A stretch of 64,000 bases of DNA from Ascidia mentula (lineage: Eukaryota; Chordata; Ascidiacea; Phlebobranchia; Ascidiidae), in NCBI GenBank assembly GCA_947561715.1, contig OX387200.1, positions 1,738,501 to 1,802,500 of the forward strand, given 5' to 3'. Below the pieces are notes generated by a model. That model did not search any database. It had not been told where the DNA came from and worked only from the letters and a program-made list of their open reading frames with translations. The translations under genes and the position numbers were made by a program. Positions 41,201-52,374 of this stretch are shown here, piece after piece; the stretch's first letter is position 1, and each line of letters begins with the position of its first letter.

Positions 41201-44200
41201 TCATTCGCATGTTTTTAAGTGTTTGTGGTTTAAACTGGGTCTGACTCACTTCCGTGGGGGTTGGAGGGGGACGGAGGGTCACTGAAAACTAAGAATAACT
41301 CATTAACTCATCGGTTGATAATGTGTACTGAAAATGGGGTAACGAAAAACGTCAGTGAAAATGAATTTAAATCAGAATCACGTGATACAAAACCTGTTAG
41401 ACACGATTTTTACGTTGCTTAATTTTGCATCAAATTTGCTTCGCTCCGTCGGAATCGATATTATTTCCTTGTGAAATTTTGTTCAAAATCGATTTTCGAT
41501 TCCCGGGCGTCAGGAAATTGGTGCAAACGTTCGATCTGTGCGGCGCCAAATCGAATTCTGATCCTGTCGGGAGCCCGATGTTAAATTTCCCTGAAGTTGT
41601 GATGGAATATGTGAAAGGAAGAATGAAGGCTATGAGATCCTTGTGCTGATTTTCACTGTCATTTAGTTGACGGAGATAACAAGATCCTGGCAAAACAGAT
41701 TCTTTTTAGCGTAATCTTGTTTAAGGAAATATGGCTTTGAAGCCGTCGAAACGGAGACAAAGTGACTGACTTTACAGAAAAATTTCATTGAATAATAGAT
41801 TGACAAACTTTCCTAGGTGTTTTCCATGACTTATGGTGGTGAAAGTGTCTTTTCCCCTTGCATACAACCACGCACATCCCGTTCGAAACTTGGATTTTGT
41901 GAAGGACCTTCGGCTGATCAGCGCCTGTTTACACAAAACAAACCGCGGTGTTAACCACGTGATAATATTGGCAGATGCATGACGCCTGACTGTAGGCATG
42001 AACTCGTATGACCCAGACAGCTCCCGCTGCTGTTTGTCAAAGGTTCTAAAACATTCTATTTTAGAACGCGAAACAATAGGAGTTCGGCAACGCGACGTTT
42101 TTACGATACTTTGAACAATGGCGCGTTTCTTTGTTACGAAACAAACCACCCTACCCCGCGATTACGCTTGATTGATCTGATCCATTGTCCCGTGACGCGA
42201 TCGCGTTTAATTGAAAAACAACGCCGAAAAAATATGAAATTTACCGACAAACATAGGAGAATTTTTGATGTTGTGATAATATATTTATAGGGAGTGCGTT
42301 TTCCTGTTGCCCGGTCGTTTTGCGCCACTTGAACATTCAAACACTTTTCATGGTTTGAAACCCAATAAGTGAACTTCCTATGGCCGTTTAACTTCTCTGA
42401 CATGGAACCCAACGAGATTGTTTGCAAACTAAATTACCAAAATCGAACAGAAAACGCCCAAAATGATGGGATCCATTATTTTATTTTGTAAATAACGTTT
42501 TTCTCCCACTTGGATTACACGAACAGATGTGTTCATTATTTGTGTAGGACGGCCCCTGAAAGTAAAAGTGTTCGCATGCGGCTCCAGGCCTGGTCACGTC
42601 GAAATTAATAAGGACAGTCATAATGTGTCATTGGGTTGCTTGCAGGTTTCACAAAATAATCCTTCGATTAAATGAAATGCGTTTCCCTGAAAGCAAAACT
42701 TAATGGCCTCCAGCAACAGCGACGTAATGCCATGAGCCCTATAAGAACCAACAATGACTCATTTGCACCAAGACAAGCTAAATACCTTCCGATATTCAAC
42801 CTTCAATTCATGGCAAAACACAAGTCACCTACTTCCATGTTTTTGTACTGTTTCCAGTGATCACATGTACGTTACTGGCAACTGATTCAGATTTATGGCA
42901 GTTGAAACATGGTCAAAAGCTTTATTCGACAAACGGACGAAACCGGATATATTTATGTCTTACAACAAGGAATAATGTTGGCACTGTTTAACCAATACTT
43001 CCGTTTTTAGAATCACCAAACCTGCTTGAAGAAGTACATGGGAAAATGCGACGCTTACCTGATCGTCTACAGCGTCTGTAATCGCGATTCGTTCGATTAC
43101 GCGTGCTCACTCGCCCATGACATTCGATCAAGTCACGTGAAGTCAACCAACCTTGACGCCCTGCCACCTGTTTTGTTGGTGGGAAACAAATGTGACCTGG
43201 ACCACTACAGGTAAACATTTTGTCATCAAATCACGTATAGAGGTCCATCACTTGGTATTATGTGTGAATGTATTTGTTAGGGTTTTGTATGGAAATTGTT
43301 GAATTTTTATCGAATAGTGGGAATAGGAAAAGTTAAACTTTAAACTAAACTAAAGAAAAATCTGTAAGTTTCAACCGACTGACTGAAGTCATGTGACCAC
43401 GTGACGTAGTCTAGTATCTGTCATTTTGAACCCTGGGGCGCTGATGTCTATTCGTCAAGAGATTTAGTTGTTATCGATTTAAATTTTATTCTCCCTCATA
43501 AAATCACGTTAAAAGCCCGAGGTCGGAGGTGGCGCAACTTCTGCCACAAAAAGTCTGTGTGCATTTTGTGCGTCAAGATCGATTAATCGTGAATTTGCGT
43601 AAAAGTCAAACATTTGACAAGATTATTGTTACTGATTTATAGCACTTAAAATAGAGGTTGAAGCTTACCATAAAATATGATATTTTATTTAATTATCATC
43701 ATATCTTCGATTCGAGGGATACCTAGATCTTCTCTTCTGTATATACTTTATTTCTTTATGGTTATCGTTTTCAAATAAATTGGTTTAAGAAATGTCTTTT
43801 ATTTGTTTTTAGGGAAGTTAAAAGGTCGGAGGGTGAAAGGATTGCAAACACACTTCCCTCCTCTTACTTCGTGGAAACCTCCGCGGCGGAGTCCTTCCAA
43901 CGTGCAGAGGAGGCTTTTCATCTCGCGTTCCGACTCATCAGCCTCCGGTATCAAGCTCTTCTCAACTCATCTGCTTCCACGCCCAAGAGAAGCAGAAAGA
44001 AGAGCTTCAGTCAAGTTGCCAGCATGATCCGGGATCACTACAAGAAGCAAAACACGCAAACCGCCGAGAAGAGCATGACGTTTGAAGGGTTTTCCCCCAT
44101 GTTTCGAAGCTGGTCGATGTCATCTGATCGGAACAACAACGGGAATCCCTTCCAGGATGGAAGGAAGAGGACTCGGAGGAGCGCAGTTTCCGCTCTTAAA

Positions 44201-45334
44201 ACGAACGCTAATCTTCACGGTTTCGGGCGCCCGAAATCCAAATGCATGTCCCTGGAAACCCTCAATGAGAAACCGGACGCCGAGGTTGATTTGACGACAA
44301 GTGTTCCGAGATGTTCTTCACCCATGAGAAAATCCAGTCTTTACCAACACAACAAGTATCACACTATAGACAGTGCCATGGCAACGAGATTTAGCAATTC
44401 CCAGGAGGGATCTGTCAGATCTCGGGCGTCCTCGGATGGCAATAAGATGTCGGTGAGCACAGATGAAAACTTTGATTTAAGCGACATTTCCACCGCCGAA
44501 GACGATCCCTTCTCCTCTAACTTCGAATCGTCCTTGTCCTCGAGTCCTTCGTTGTGCGACGGACGAATTCGAGATGAGGACCTTGATCGGAGGAGTCTCA
44601 AGTCTCCGCAGGATGAAACGCATCAACCTCCACAGAGGAAAACTTCTCTGAACAAAAAGTGCTTGAAGATTTCCATTCATTCCGACGGGGAAGCGAACGA
44701 AAACGGAGAAACGTCTCTCGACTCTGCTGAACTTCCTCCTAAATCGGCTCCTCTTCTTGCCTCCTCCACTAAGTTCCGCTTCTTTCCGAACGGGATTCCG
44801 GATCAGCAGGAGCACAACTGGTCGAGATACGGAAGCATGAGAGCTCCCGTTTCTCCTCTTCTCGATGGACGCAGGAAGAACAGGATGAAAAAAACGAAGT
44901 CGGAAGAGAGCAAGAAGAGCCCTAACGGAAATCTGCTGATGCAGTTTTTCAAAGGAAACCTCGCATCTTCATCCAGTGCTCGGTCTCCCGGACCGACTCC
45001 ATCGATATCGGAGACCTCCCTCGCATCCACGTGTACTATAGCTGAAAGCACGAGGTCGTCCAACATCTCTTTGGGAGAGAGTGAAGATGTTCTCAACTTC
45101 CGCACATCCAACTCTTCTTTATCTCCCTCCATTGGAAGCGAGAACCCTTTTCACGATCCAAGTTGGTCTTCCACGTCATCAGCTCCTACGTCACCCCAGG
45201 TACAAAAAAGCAACTTTGCTTCCAAAGAGAAGACTCGACGGCCAAGCTTTCGAGCAACCGTTCACGATTTTATCCGAAAGAGGAAGAAATCTCATCCTCC
45301 GGAGTGTTACAGGATCCAGGACAGAGTTTATTAG
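35233..45334 (+). CDS. RERG/RASL11/RASL12-type Ras-like small GTPase with long serine-rich tail
   Basis: Five coding exons: 35233 (or 35296)-35404, 38865-38921, 39542-39618, 43011-43210 and 43813-45334. They give about 675 (or 654) residues. Numbering from 35,296: an Asn run, then the P-loop GDRNVGKS (29-36), VVRFLTKRFIGEY as in RASL11, G4 motif GNKCD (139-143) and G5 ETSA (169-172). The switch II position reads DAASC in place of DTAGQ, so the Gly and the catalytic Gln are missing, as is usual in RASL11/12. After about residue 195 comes a serine-rich, basic tail of about 460 residues, encoded by the single last exon and rich in KKS and RRPS-like phosphorylation contexts. It ends in DRVY with no CAAX box, so no prenylation is expected. 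Family members act as growth inhibitors or in TGF-beta-linked signalling in vertebrates; the role here is unknown. Introns 1 and 3 are each about 3.4 kb. AATAAA lies near 45,464. Confidence 0.9.
35405..38864 (+). other. Intron 1 of the RAS-like gene
   Basis: This is a phase-1 intron interrupting the P-loop Ser/Ala pair. It is 3.46 kb long and no nested gene is recognised. The open frames at 35,499-35,843 (minus) and 36,333-36,650 (plus) look random. Confidence 0.75.
39619..43010 (+). other. Intron 3 of the RAS-like gene
   Basis: This phase-0 intron of 3.39 kb follows the DAASCK (switch II) exon. Open frames of up to 125 codons on both strands carry no recognisable motif. The stretch probably holds regulatory DNA only. 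Confidence 0.75.
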
Positions 45335-45668
45335 CTTTCTTTCATTAAAAACCTCGCCCACTGCCAATATAGCAGTTGTCTTTGGGTCTGGTTTCCCCAA
45401 AATATTCTTCACCATTCGAATGTGTTACGTCTTACGATCGAATTAAAAAAAATAATGGTGGTAAAATAAACAATTTTTCCACATCATGACCAGTAACTTT
45501 TTGAACTTTGATTGCTTTCATCTTTTATCATTCTTTCTTTTAAATCTTTCCACACATATACGCGACCATTTAATTTGTACAAAAGCAAAATGTTTGCTTT
45601 CAACTCCAATCAACGCGTCTGTCGTATTTCTGTCGTTCTTTGTTGCTGTTTGATTTTGTAACATAGTG

Positions 45669-46165
45669 TTACTGCACGTCTCCATGTACCGCGATGCTGT
45701 GATGATTTTTTAAAATCAATAAACCGAGTTCCACTTTCAGAAATGTCAAAGTGACTTCTGAGTTGAAGGTTTTAATCAGGTCAGACAAACCAAACTTCAT
45801 AAATAAATTGAACAAAGAATTTACCAACAATCCAAGTCCTAGTTGGAGAGTTATTTTTGCCTCAACATTTACAGGGTCATGTGGGAAATATAATAAATAT
45901 ACCAAAGAATAAATTTACATTCGAAAACCATCGCTGTTGCAGCCCAAAATAACCAGCGCATAAATTTGAACCAGATTTATTCCTGGCTAAATGCGATGTG
46001 ATTGTCACAGATGAAGCAAATCCCACTGATGACGTTCATTGGCACCAAAGCCAAAATAAATAAAAATCCACACTCCCGGTGAGGTTGTAGCATACCTTGA
46101 TTTCTATGACAGCGGACAATATGATCGATGTGTTGTAAGTGTGCTTGCATTCCATCGGTTTGCAA
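45669..46165 (-). pseudogene. Relic resembling a multi-pass OST-alpha/TMEM184-type transporter, duplication copy 1
   Basis: Two minus-strand open segments (46,165-45,977 and 45,905-45,669) encode hydrophobic helices: FLFILALVPMNVISGICFI and ITLQLGLGLLVNSLFNLF. They are followed by SDLIKTFNSEVTLTFLKVELGLLIL. The layout recalls the solute_trans_a family (SLC51A/TMEM184), but the match is by eye only. A third hydrophobic frame at 47,200-46,955 (LLRAMSQPSYDEIF, then a membrane helix) could be its N-terminal part. The segments share one frame until a TAA in both duplication copies. This copy also has an 8-base length difference from copy 2 that shifts the frame, so it is probably a dead gene fragment. 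A transcribed gene with unseen introns is the alternative. Confidence 0.35.
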
Positions 46166-46374
46166 CTCCCTAGCGCGCTCTAGCGAAAGTTATGTAATTT
46201 AATTGTGCTCGGCAAGCGGTGCAAAAACCTCCAATCAAAAAAGGACAATGAACTGGAGATCAAACTTGGACGGGTGATTGGCAGAATGGGTCACCCACAG
46301 ACCAAGAAAAAAAAACTTGCTACAAATTTGTTAAGTTTTTGAACAATGTCCATAAACCTAGATGGTCGTGTACT

Positions 46375-46607
46375 GTTTAAAGCAGTGCTTCCCAACCAGT
46401 GGGTCGCAACCCATTGGTGGGTAGCGAAGCTATTTCAGGTGAGTCGCAAAGCATTTCTAAATGTTACAGTTCTCTAATAGATCACGAAATTATTGCATTA
46501 TCATTATGTAACATTCGGTTGGTCATATCTCATTGTGGGTTGCACAATAAAACTTGCATTAAAAGTGGGTCGCGAACTGAAAAGGTTTGGGAAGCACTGG
46601 TTTAAAG
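46375..46607. mobile_element. Non-autonomous hAT element with 8-base target duplication (copy 1)
   Basis: The element spans 46,383-46,599. It begins CAGTGCTTCCCAACC and ends TTTGGGAAGCACTG, and is flanked on both sides by GTTTAAAG (46,375-46,382 and 46,600-46,607). Terminal inverted repeats plus a perfect 8-base target duplication identify a hAT-superfamily MITE of 217 bases. The same insertion with the same flanks occurs in duplication copy 2, so it predates the duplication. Confidence 0.92.
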
Positions 46608-48080
46608 TATCCCTCGTAATTTGGTGTGTGCGTTCTTTATTCGCTTTACTTTTACTTGTTTGCGTGTTTTTGATAATAATAGTAAAAAAAGGAACAGAAA
46701 AAAATATTGTGTAAACTGCATACAAATGGGCAACTCTTTCGATCTCTAAGGTTTCATCAGTGCAACTGGTGTGACTATCAGACGACTTTGCCCACCAAAC
46801 GGCCAAGCAAAGACTTCCACTTTGTGGTGACTATACAATCACCGTCATCCGTTGGACACCAAACTAGGTGCAACCTTACGGAGAAAACAAGGTGGAAACA
46901 CTATGGCCAAGCAAAACTCAACCTATAGTGCCGTCAGGCCCCGTGTCTCAATAGTTATATGATAAACACAGTGGAGCCAAGAAAAACAGTAGTTACAAAA
47001 TTTTCGGTGATTGCTAATGACTGTAATTGTAGCCTTGATTTATAAACTTGATTATAAACGAACAGGGAAGCTGCTGAGTGAATGGAAAGCGAGACCAGGA
47101 AGAAAGCATTGTGACTATCGCTGAAAATTTCGTCATATGATGGTTGACTCATCGCACGGAGTAATGGTAAACTAATATATGCATGACTCTCTAATCCCAT
47201 ATTAATATCTCTCTCTATTTAGGAATAGCCTTATTTCGTCACCAGCAAGCAGTTGCTTTGTCAGGAAGCGACATAAACAAGTCTTTTATTAGCCTGCAGC
47301 AGAACGTTGACCTTGTCTGTATGTACGTTCAACTTCAGTGCTGTTACATGCAAATATTGTTTTGTAAATATGAAAACTAGGCGAAATCGAGGTGTAGATA
47401 ATTGGACAGGTTTGAAATCACGCCTTCACTCACACAAGAATAAATCCAATATTGCCATTACTAAATAGCGGGCAGAGATTGTACATCAAGTTTCCCATGC
47501 AAATTGGACCTGAATGATTTTGCACTTTGGTATATTAGTTTCATTGACTTTATGTGACTGCCGGGTGTAATTGCCATTAATTGCATCGATTTTTCGTTCG
47601 ATTGCATGTTGGCTGTTTTGTAATTACCGTGGTTTTTACTTCTTCGAAAAGTTGATATTGTGAGGCATAAACTTCTCTGCTGGTTGCCGATGAATCACAG
47701 CCTTAAATTCGGAGCCGATATGCAAATAGGTCCAGTACTTACAGTGGAAGCCATTCGACGAGTGTGAAGCTTTTGTATTGTTTTACTGTGCTGTGAGCCG
47801 CTGAAGAAATAACGAAAACAAACCACTGCCTGATAGTCGTGTAAGAAGTAGTTGATGCCAGAATCGAAACCCACTTAACTTTATGAATATGCAATGCAGT
47901 GTGTGACCTAATTGGACCGAGCCACAAACCTTGACCAAAATGTGTAAATGTTCAAGGTTTTGTTGCATGGCAGTTGTGTGCAACCGTTTTTGGCGCGGGG
48001 AGTGTTTACACTTAAGTTTTATGAACTTCTGCAGTTATTTCTTAATACGAAGCGATTCCATTTAAAACGCAACACCTATA
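46608..48080. other. Upstream spacer of EF-hand gene 1
   Basis: This is noncoding DNA shared with duplication copy 2. It may include an N-terminal piece of the antisense transporter-like relic (47,200-46,955). No other gene is supported. Confidence 0.5.
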
Positions 48081-48096
48081 TGACGTCACGCGTCAC
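48081..48096 (+). promoter_or_regulatory. CRE-like site upstream of EF-hand gene 1
   Basis: TGACGTCACGCGTCAC lies about 110 bases before the ATG and is unchanged in duplication copy 2 (62,340). It is a palindromic ATF/CREB-type sequence next to a second half-site. Position and conservation suggest a promoter element; this is an inference. Confidence 0.4.
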
Positions 48097-48194
48097 TGCA
48101 GTAAACAAAGCAACGTGCTCATTATTATATCCACACGCTGCGTTTACGAATCCCACGCACATCCTGTTTTCATTGAACAGGTTGAATATAGCCG

Positions 48195-49268
48195 ATGTAT
48201 AGTGCTGGTAAGTCTGTTGTTGCTGATATGAGAGGCAACACAAGGTCTGCTGTTATGGATTTGGATAAAGCACTGAGGGGAGCCTACAGGATTTTTCGAA
48301 AGTATGACGAAGACAAAAGTGGAACTTTAGATCACAATGAAATCCTGAATCTTCTCCAGGCAAGCTGGTTGCAAATTAGTTGGCGTATAAATAATGTGTA
48401 GAAACCACGTAGAGTTTGTTAGATTGGTGCTTAATCGGAATGCTTGGCAATATTGAAGCTGCTAACTGTTTGACTCCCAGTATAGTGTTGCAAAGCAAAT
48501 GCCTAATGCAAGAAATCAGCATATTTACTAAATTTAGCTTGTAGATATATTACCTTCTACGTCTTAAAACTATATGCATGCAAGTTTCCCACTTCAAGTG
48601 ATATAAATACGTCTGTATTGTTTATAGAAAAAAATGCTAATTAGTTTATAAAAATACGAAACTCTTTTTATTTCAGACTTGTAACATCGCAGTGACGGAG
48701 CAAGAATGCCGAGAATGTTTGAGGGAACTTGACACGAATGGAGACGGTGGGATGAACTTTATTAATATTTTGTTGTGAAAATTATTTCTGTGGCAACCAG
48801 GGCTTCCGTTCATGATACTGTGGTTTAACGTGGGAACGCTGCTATCTTAATTGTCCAACCCGCCCACGTAAATTAAACATTTATAGATTGTTTCCACCTA
48901 TGAATATTTTATACTGAAGACCTGAATTACTGTGAAGATTTGCATGCACAATTTTTATGGTTGACAACCATCACAATCTTCACGTCCACGTGGTTTTCTT
49001 AGTGAGAGTATGTGATGAGTTTGAAGGCCCTTGAAATGAAACACAGCCGACTCACGAATAAGTGGGATTGGGATCTCACTATATTGATTTGAAACGTGTG
49101 TGCTGTATTCACAAACTGGATATAAATTTGCATAAATCTCGTACAGGAGTTTGGGACTTCACCGAATTCATGACGTTCTTGGGAATGATCTACAGCATTA
49201 AATTATCCGCGTCGGCAGATAAAACGGAGAACAACGAGAACAAAGAAGATTGTGTCGCAGCAGAGTAA
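48195..49268 (+). CDS. Small two-EF-hand calcium-binding protein, copy 1
   Basis: Three exons: 48195-48359, 48677-48746 and 49147-49268. They encode about 118 residues. The first EF-hand loop is DEDKSGTLDHNE and the second, completed across the exon 2/3 junction, is DTNGDGVWDFTE; both have all standard calcium ligands (positions 1, 3, 5, 12). A charged, low-complexity tail ends CVAAE. Intron 1 has a GC donor (CAG|GCAAGC), conserved in copy 2; intron 2 is GT-AG, phase 1. Without the GC splice the frame ends 13 codons later, so the GC junction is the best model. The start could instead be the internal Met 12 (MRGNTRS). Family: calmodulin-like or single-pair EF-hand proteins, probably a calcium sensor or buffer. 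AATAAA near 49,386. Confidence 0.85.
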
Positions 49269-50558
49269 AACTTTAACCGGTCTTAAAGACCGAATGTTGA
49301 GAAAACAACTTGGCAACTTTAATGTATTCCTGTGTGTTTTTTATTAATTTGTAAGATTTACTGGAACTAAATACTCACGCAACAAAATAAAATGAACTGA
49401 ATGAACAAAGAACTTTACTGAAAAATATAATATAGCGGTTCAATTGCAAGGTACATCTTTTTCAAACGTATCGCAATTAAATGATTCACAACAGCCCTAT
49501 GTGTTTATATATTTGTTTGTTACCTTTTTTCGTTTTGCATGTGAATTGTAGAATATCAAATAAAAGTCTGTGGAGAAAGCTGCTTCTAAAAATATTGGAA
49601 TCACGTATGTTACGCTACTGCACATTGTTCCCCTTGTCGTGATTTCTTGCGGTCTGCAGAGAAAATCAGAGTTTTTATAATTCATCAAATTTTTTATTAA
49701 AGCTTTTCATTTTTATTTTTTTAATTTTTAGGGAGATAATGTAATTGGTAAATTGTTCTGGCTTCCATAGATATTCAGTGAGTCAAAGTTGCAGGCTTGC
49801 GGCCTGCAATTCTTAAATTGTTGGAAAGGTTATTGTTGTACGTGCTTTCGTTTGTTTGAAAATAGTTGGGAACGTCATGATAAAAAAGTTATTAAATAAA
49901 AATCAATACTTTTTTGTTTTATATGAATATCAATTTATATTTCTGCACGATCCCATCAATTTTTTTTAATTATTGTAACATATCTTGAAAGGGCAATATG
50001 CGTGTGTAATGAAATCTTAGACCATTGATCTTGTTTTGACAACTTGTCCTAATTCTTGTATCATATTCATAACATTACTCAGCCAGGTAGCAAACGTCGA
50101 CCCACTCATATATCTACGTAACATAAAAATATCTGAAGCAAATATAGAAAGCAAAACCTAAATTAGGAATCCAAGTTCATTAGAATACGCCTTTCATTTA
50201 ACGATAACAGACACTTCATACCACACATATTTTTACGTCCTTTTTTCTGGCCACTTCTCATTTGCCCTATGTGTGTTGCAATGCGCATTGCAATAATCAG
50301 GAACATATTTAAATGTATGGACGCTAAATACGACCAGTTTACTATACGTCTGTCATCCCGAACCACTAAATCTGATTGAATTTTATTCTGCCAACGATTC
50401 AATTTTTTAAACCATGTACAACATAATCTTCAGTTACTGTAATGGCAACGAATAGAAAGTCGACATGAAAGGTTTTGAAAACGAACGCGTATAGTGTTGT
50501 AGTGTACAAACAGTTTATGTTGCGTAAACTTAGCGTAAAAACATTAATATTGTTTTTC
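49269..50558. other. Spacer after EF-hand gene 1
   Basis: The first part, to 49,742, belongs to the duplication and includes the 3' UTR with AATAAA near 49,386. The rest is AT-rich. A minus-strand open frame at 50,402-50,163 contains a hydrophobic stretch (SYLASIHLNMFLIIAMRI) and could be a remnant or an extra exon related to the adjacent membrane gene. I cannot support it as a gene. Confidence 0.5.
50410..50525. repeat. Diverged repeat shared with 53,940-54,062
   Basis: About 115 bases with a core gtcgacatga...ggtttngaaaa are matched, roughly 70 percent by eye, at 53,940-54,062 in the same orientation. The stretch lies just downstream of the minus-strand membrane gene, so the second copy may mark an old partial duplication of that gene's 3' flank. 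Confidence 0.45.
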
Positions 50559-52130
50559 CTAATTTGTTGTCATTCGATTTAAATTTTCTTGATCTGATTC
50601 TTGTAATCGTTGCTCTTTAAACAGCATCATCAACATATATTCACTTGAGCGAAACTTTTTTCCATTTGAACGATCATTTGCATGTAACATTATGTAAATA
50701 GAAAGCCATATGATCCAATAAAACAAACAATATGTTGTGAAATAAGTTTCGTGAGATTTTAAAATACATTGGAATGTTACGGATTTTCTGCAATGCATTA
50801 AATTGCAATGATAAGATTCTCGAATGAATATTTTACTTATCAATAGCAATACAAAGCAGACAAGGGTAATCAAGCCCTTATTAATGCATGAAGTCAATAT
50901 ACGAAGGCCTAGAGTTATTTCTATCTTCCTATCAACGATATCCTTCATTTTATCAATTAACCCAAAGTTATCCGACTTCGTATCTCTATCTGCTCTAGGT
51001 TCGCTCATTAGTTCGTGATATTTATCAATTTCGTGACCCTGTACGTTAGGAATTTCTTCGAAAATAAATCGCCATTCAGCCATGACAGCTCTTGCCTCTG
51101 GATGCAGCCTCCGAGCGATGATACTTAAACCGAACGAAACAGACAGAATTGTACAAAAATAACCGAAGTTTCGCTCGATCCAATATAGTTCAAAGACGCA
51201 TTTCGTCAGATACTTCAGTTCCGTTAACTCTATAATAAAGTGCCATTTTTTTAGAAAACTAAACGGAAACTTGAACCAAATTACAGTGATAAACAATTTA
51301 ACAAGAAACAATTCTCAATAATACATTTGTTTATACCTGATGCATTGTCGTGGCAAAAAATTAGGTTTCCTTCTAATCCTGCGCGGCTTGTAATTGCTCG
51401 TTTTCTGTCCGATCCAAAATAGGAAAAAAGATCCAACTATTAAAACTGTGTCCCACCAGGGCACTATTGCGCCAGAAATGTGGTCAAATAATTTAAGTAA
51501 AGGATTTTGGAGAGTTGACATTACTAAGTTTAATGGTAATACTGCAAAACAACAAAACGACAAAGCAAATAGATTAACCGATAGTGAAGATGGGTTAAGT
51601 TTAGCTTTGAAACAGACTGTAAAAGTATTCAATCGTCTGAGGCTTTGTTGCTTTTTGATGCGATAAAGCTTTCTCAGAAAAATTAAAAAACGGATCACGT
51701 CAGGTGGACAACGATATTTACAAATTACAACAGGTAATGTAAAAACAAATATTTTATCTGCAAAACATTATTAAACTTCTACTGCATAAATGACAAGTAC
51801 ATTTTTATATCAAGTTGCGTTTTCATCACGTTTCCAATGCTTGCTTGGTAATCTTTTGCTTCTTAGACGACTCTCCCGAAACAGTTTTTGCAGGTACTCT
51901 GAATCGTTTATCTTTTTAGCTACTGCAATGTCTTTGACAAGTGCCTTGATAGCTTTATTTTTATCTCCTATATTCCGTTCCAGCACGAAATCCTCAGTCA
52001 ATTTCATTAGATTGGAAATTGCTACGTGGACATCCATATCTAACCAGTGAGAATTTTGCACTGTTTGCAAGACACATGTACGTGTAGTGATTTGGTAGCT
52101 GCAGAAAGAAGACAGTTTTGGTTGTTGCAT
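50559..52130 (-). CDS. Unrecognised multi-pass membrane protein
   Basis: Probable exons on the minus strand: about 52130 (or 52098 after a good tctgcag acceptor) to 51822, 51762-51324, and about 51246-50559. The 78-base second intron has a CAG|GTATAA donor and joins in frame as QCIS-FLKKW. The first intron has a weak GTGATG donor, so exon 1 (a charged soluble segment ending SKHWK) might instead be the end of another gene. The joined protein is about 450-480 residues with five clear hydrophobic spans: FALSFCCFAVLPLNLVM, TVLIVGSFFLFWIG, GYFCTILSVSFGLSIIA, GLITLVCFVLLLISKIF and YCLFYWIIWLSIYIML. A long charged loop separates spans three and four. I do not recognise the family; a lineage-specific receptor or channel is possible. 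Upstream exons may be missing. Confidence 0.5.
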
Positions 52131-52297
52131 AAATTTTACCTAATAACTATGACCGCTGACACAACAGGAAACAACTAAAATTCGAGTATTGCGTCTTTTC
52201 TTCCCCATTGGAGTTGTAATAATATTGTCTACGTCGAACTTTAACATAATGGAGGTACAATGTTTTTGTTGCTGCCAGGCATATTGTAACTTAATAA

Positions 52298-52374
52298 TCT
52301 GTTCTTCTGGCAAAGATAAAACGTAACTTTATTCACCGACGTTTCGCCTGTTATTCAACAAGGCTTCCTCAAGG
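52298..52374. repeat. Single arm of the 18.6-kb foldback family
   Basis: The sequence starts tctgttcttctggcaaagat and contains CGACGTTTCGCCTG, then AAGGCTTCCTCAAGG. It extends the arm seen at 18.6 kb by about 20 bases. On the minus strand it reads GCCT, a loop, AGGC, then GAAACGTC. Confidence 0.6.

Larger units (their letters stand above)
45502..49742. repeat. Segmental duplication, copy 1
   Basis: This block recurs in the same orientation at 59,760-64,000 with an offset of 14,258 bases. The left boundary is sharp: similarity begins at tgaactttgatt just downstream of the RAS-like gene. The block contains an antisense transporter-like relic, a SINE head, a hAT insertion and a two-EF-hand gene. 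The first 3 kb is almost identical between copies; the last intron of the EF-hand gene is much more diverged. Confidence 0.95.

Noticed and set aside
44359-45132. Minus-strand and alternate-frame open reading frames of up to 112 codons
   Set aside because: They are shadows of the serine-rich last exon of the RAS-like gene, whose GC content keeps other frames open.
47739-47983. Short minus-strand open frames upstream of EF-hand gene 1
   Set aside because: Not preserved in length in the duplicated copy and without recognisable content.
48195-48210. Possible GTAAGT splice donor inside the first codons of the EF-hand gene
   Set aside because: The frame continues cleanly through it into the first EF-hand in both copies, so it is probably not used, although it could mark a 5' UTR variant starting translation at Met 12.
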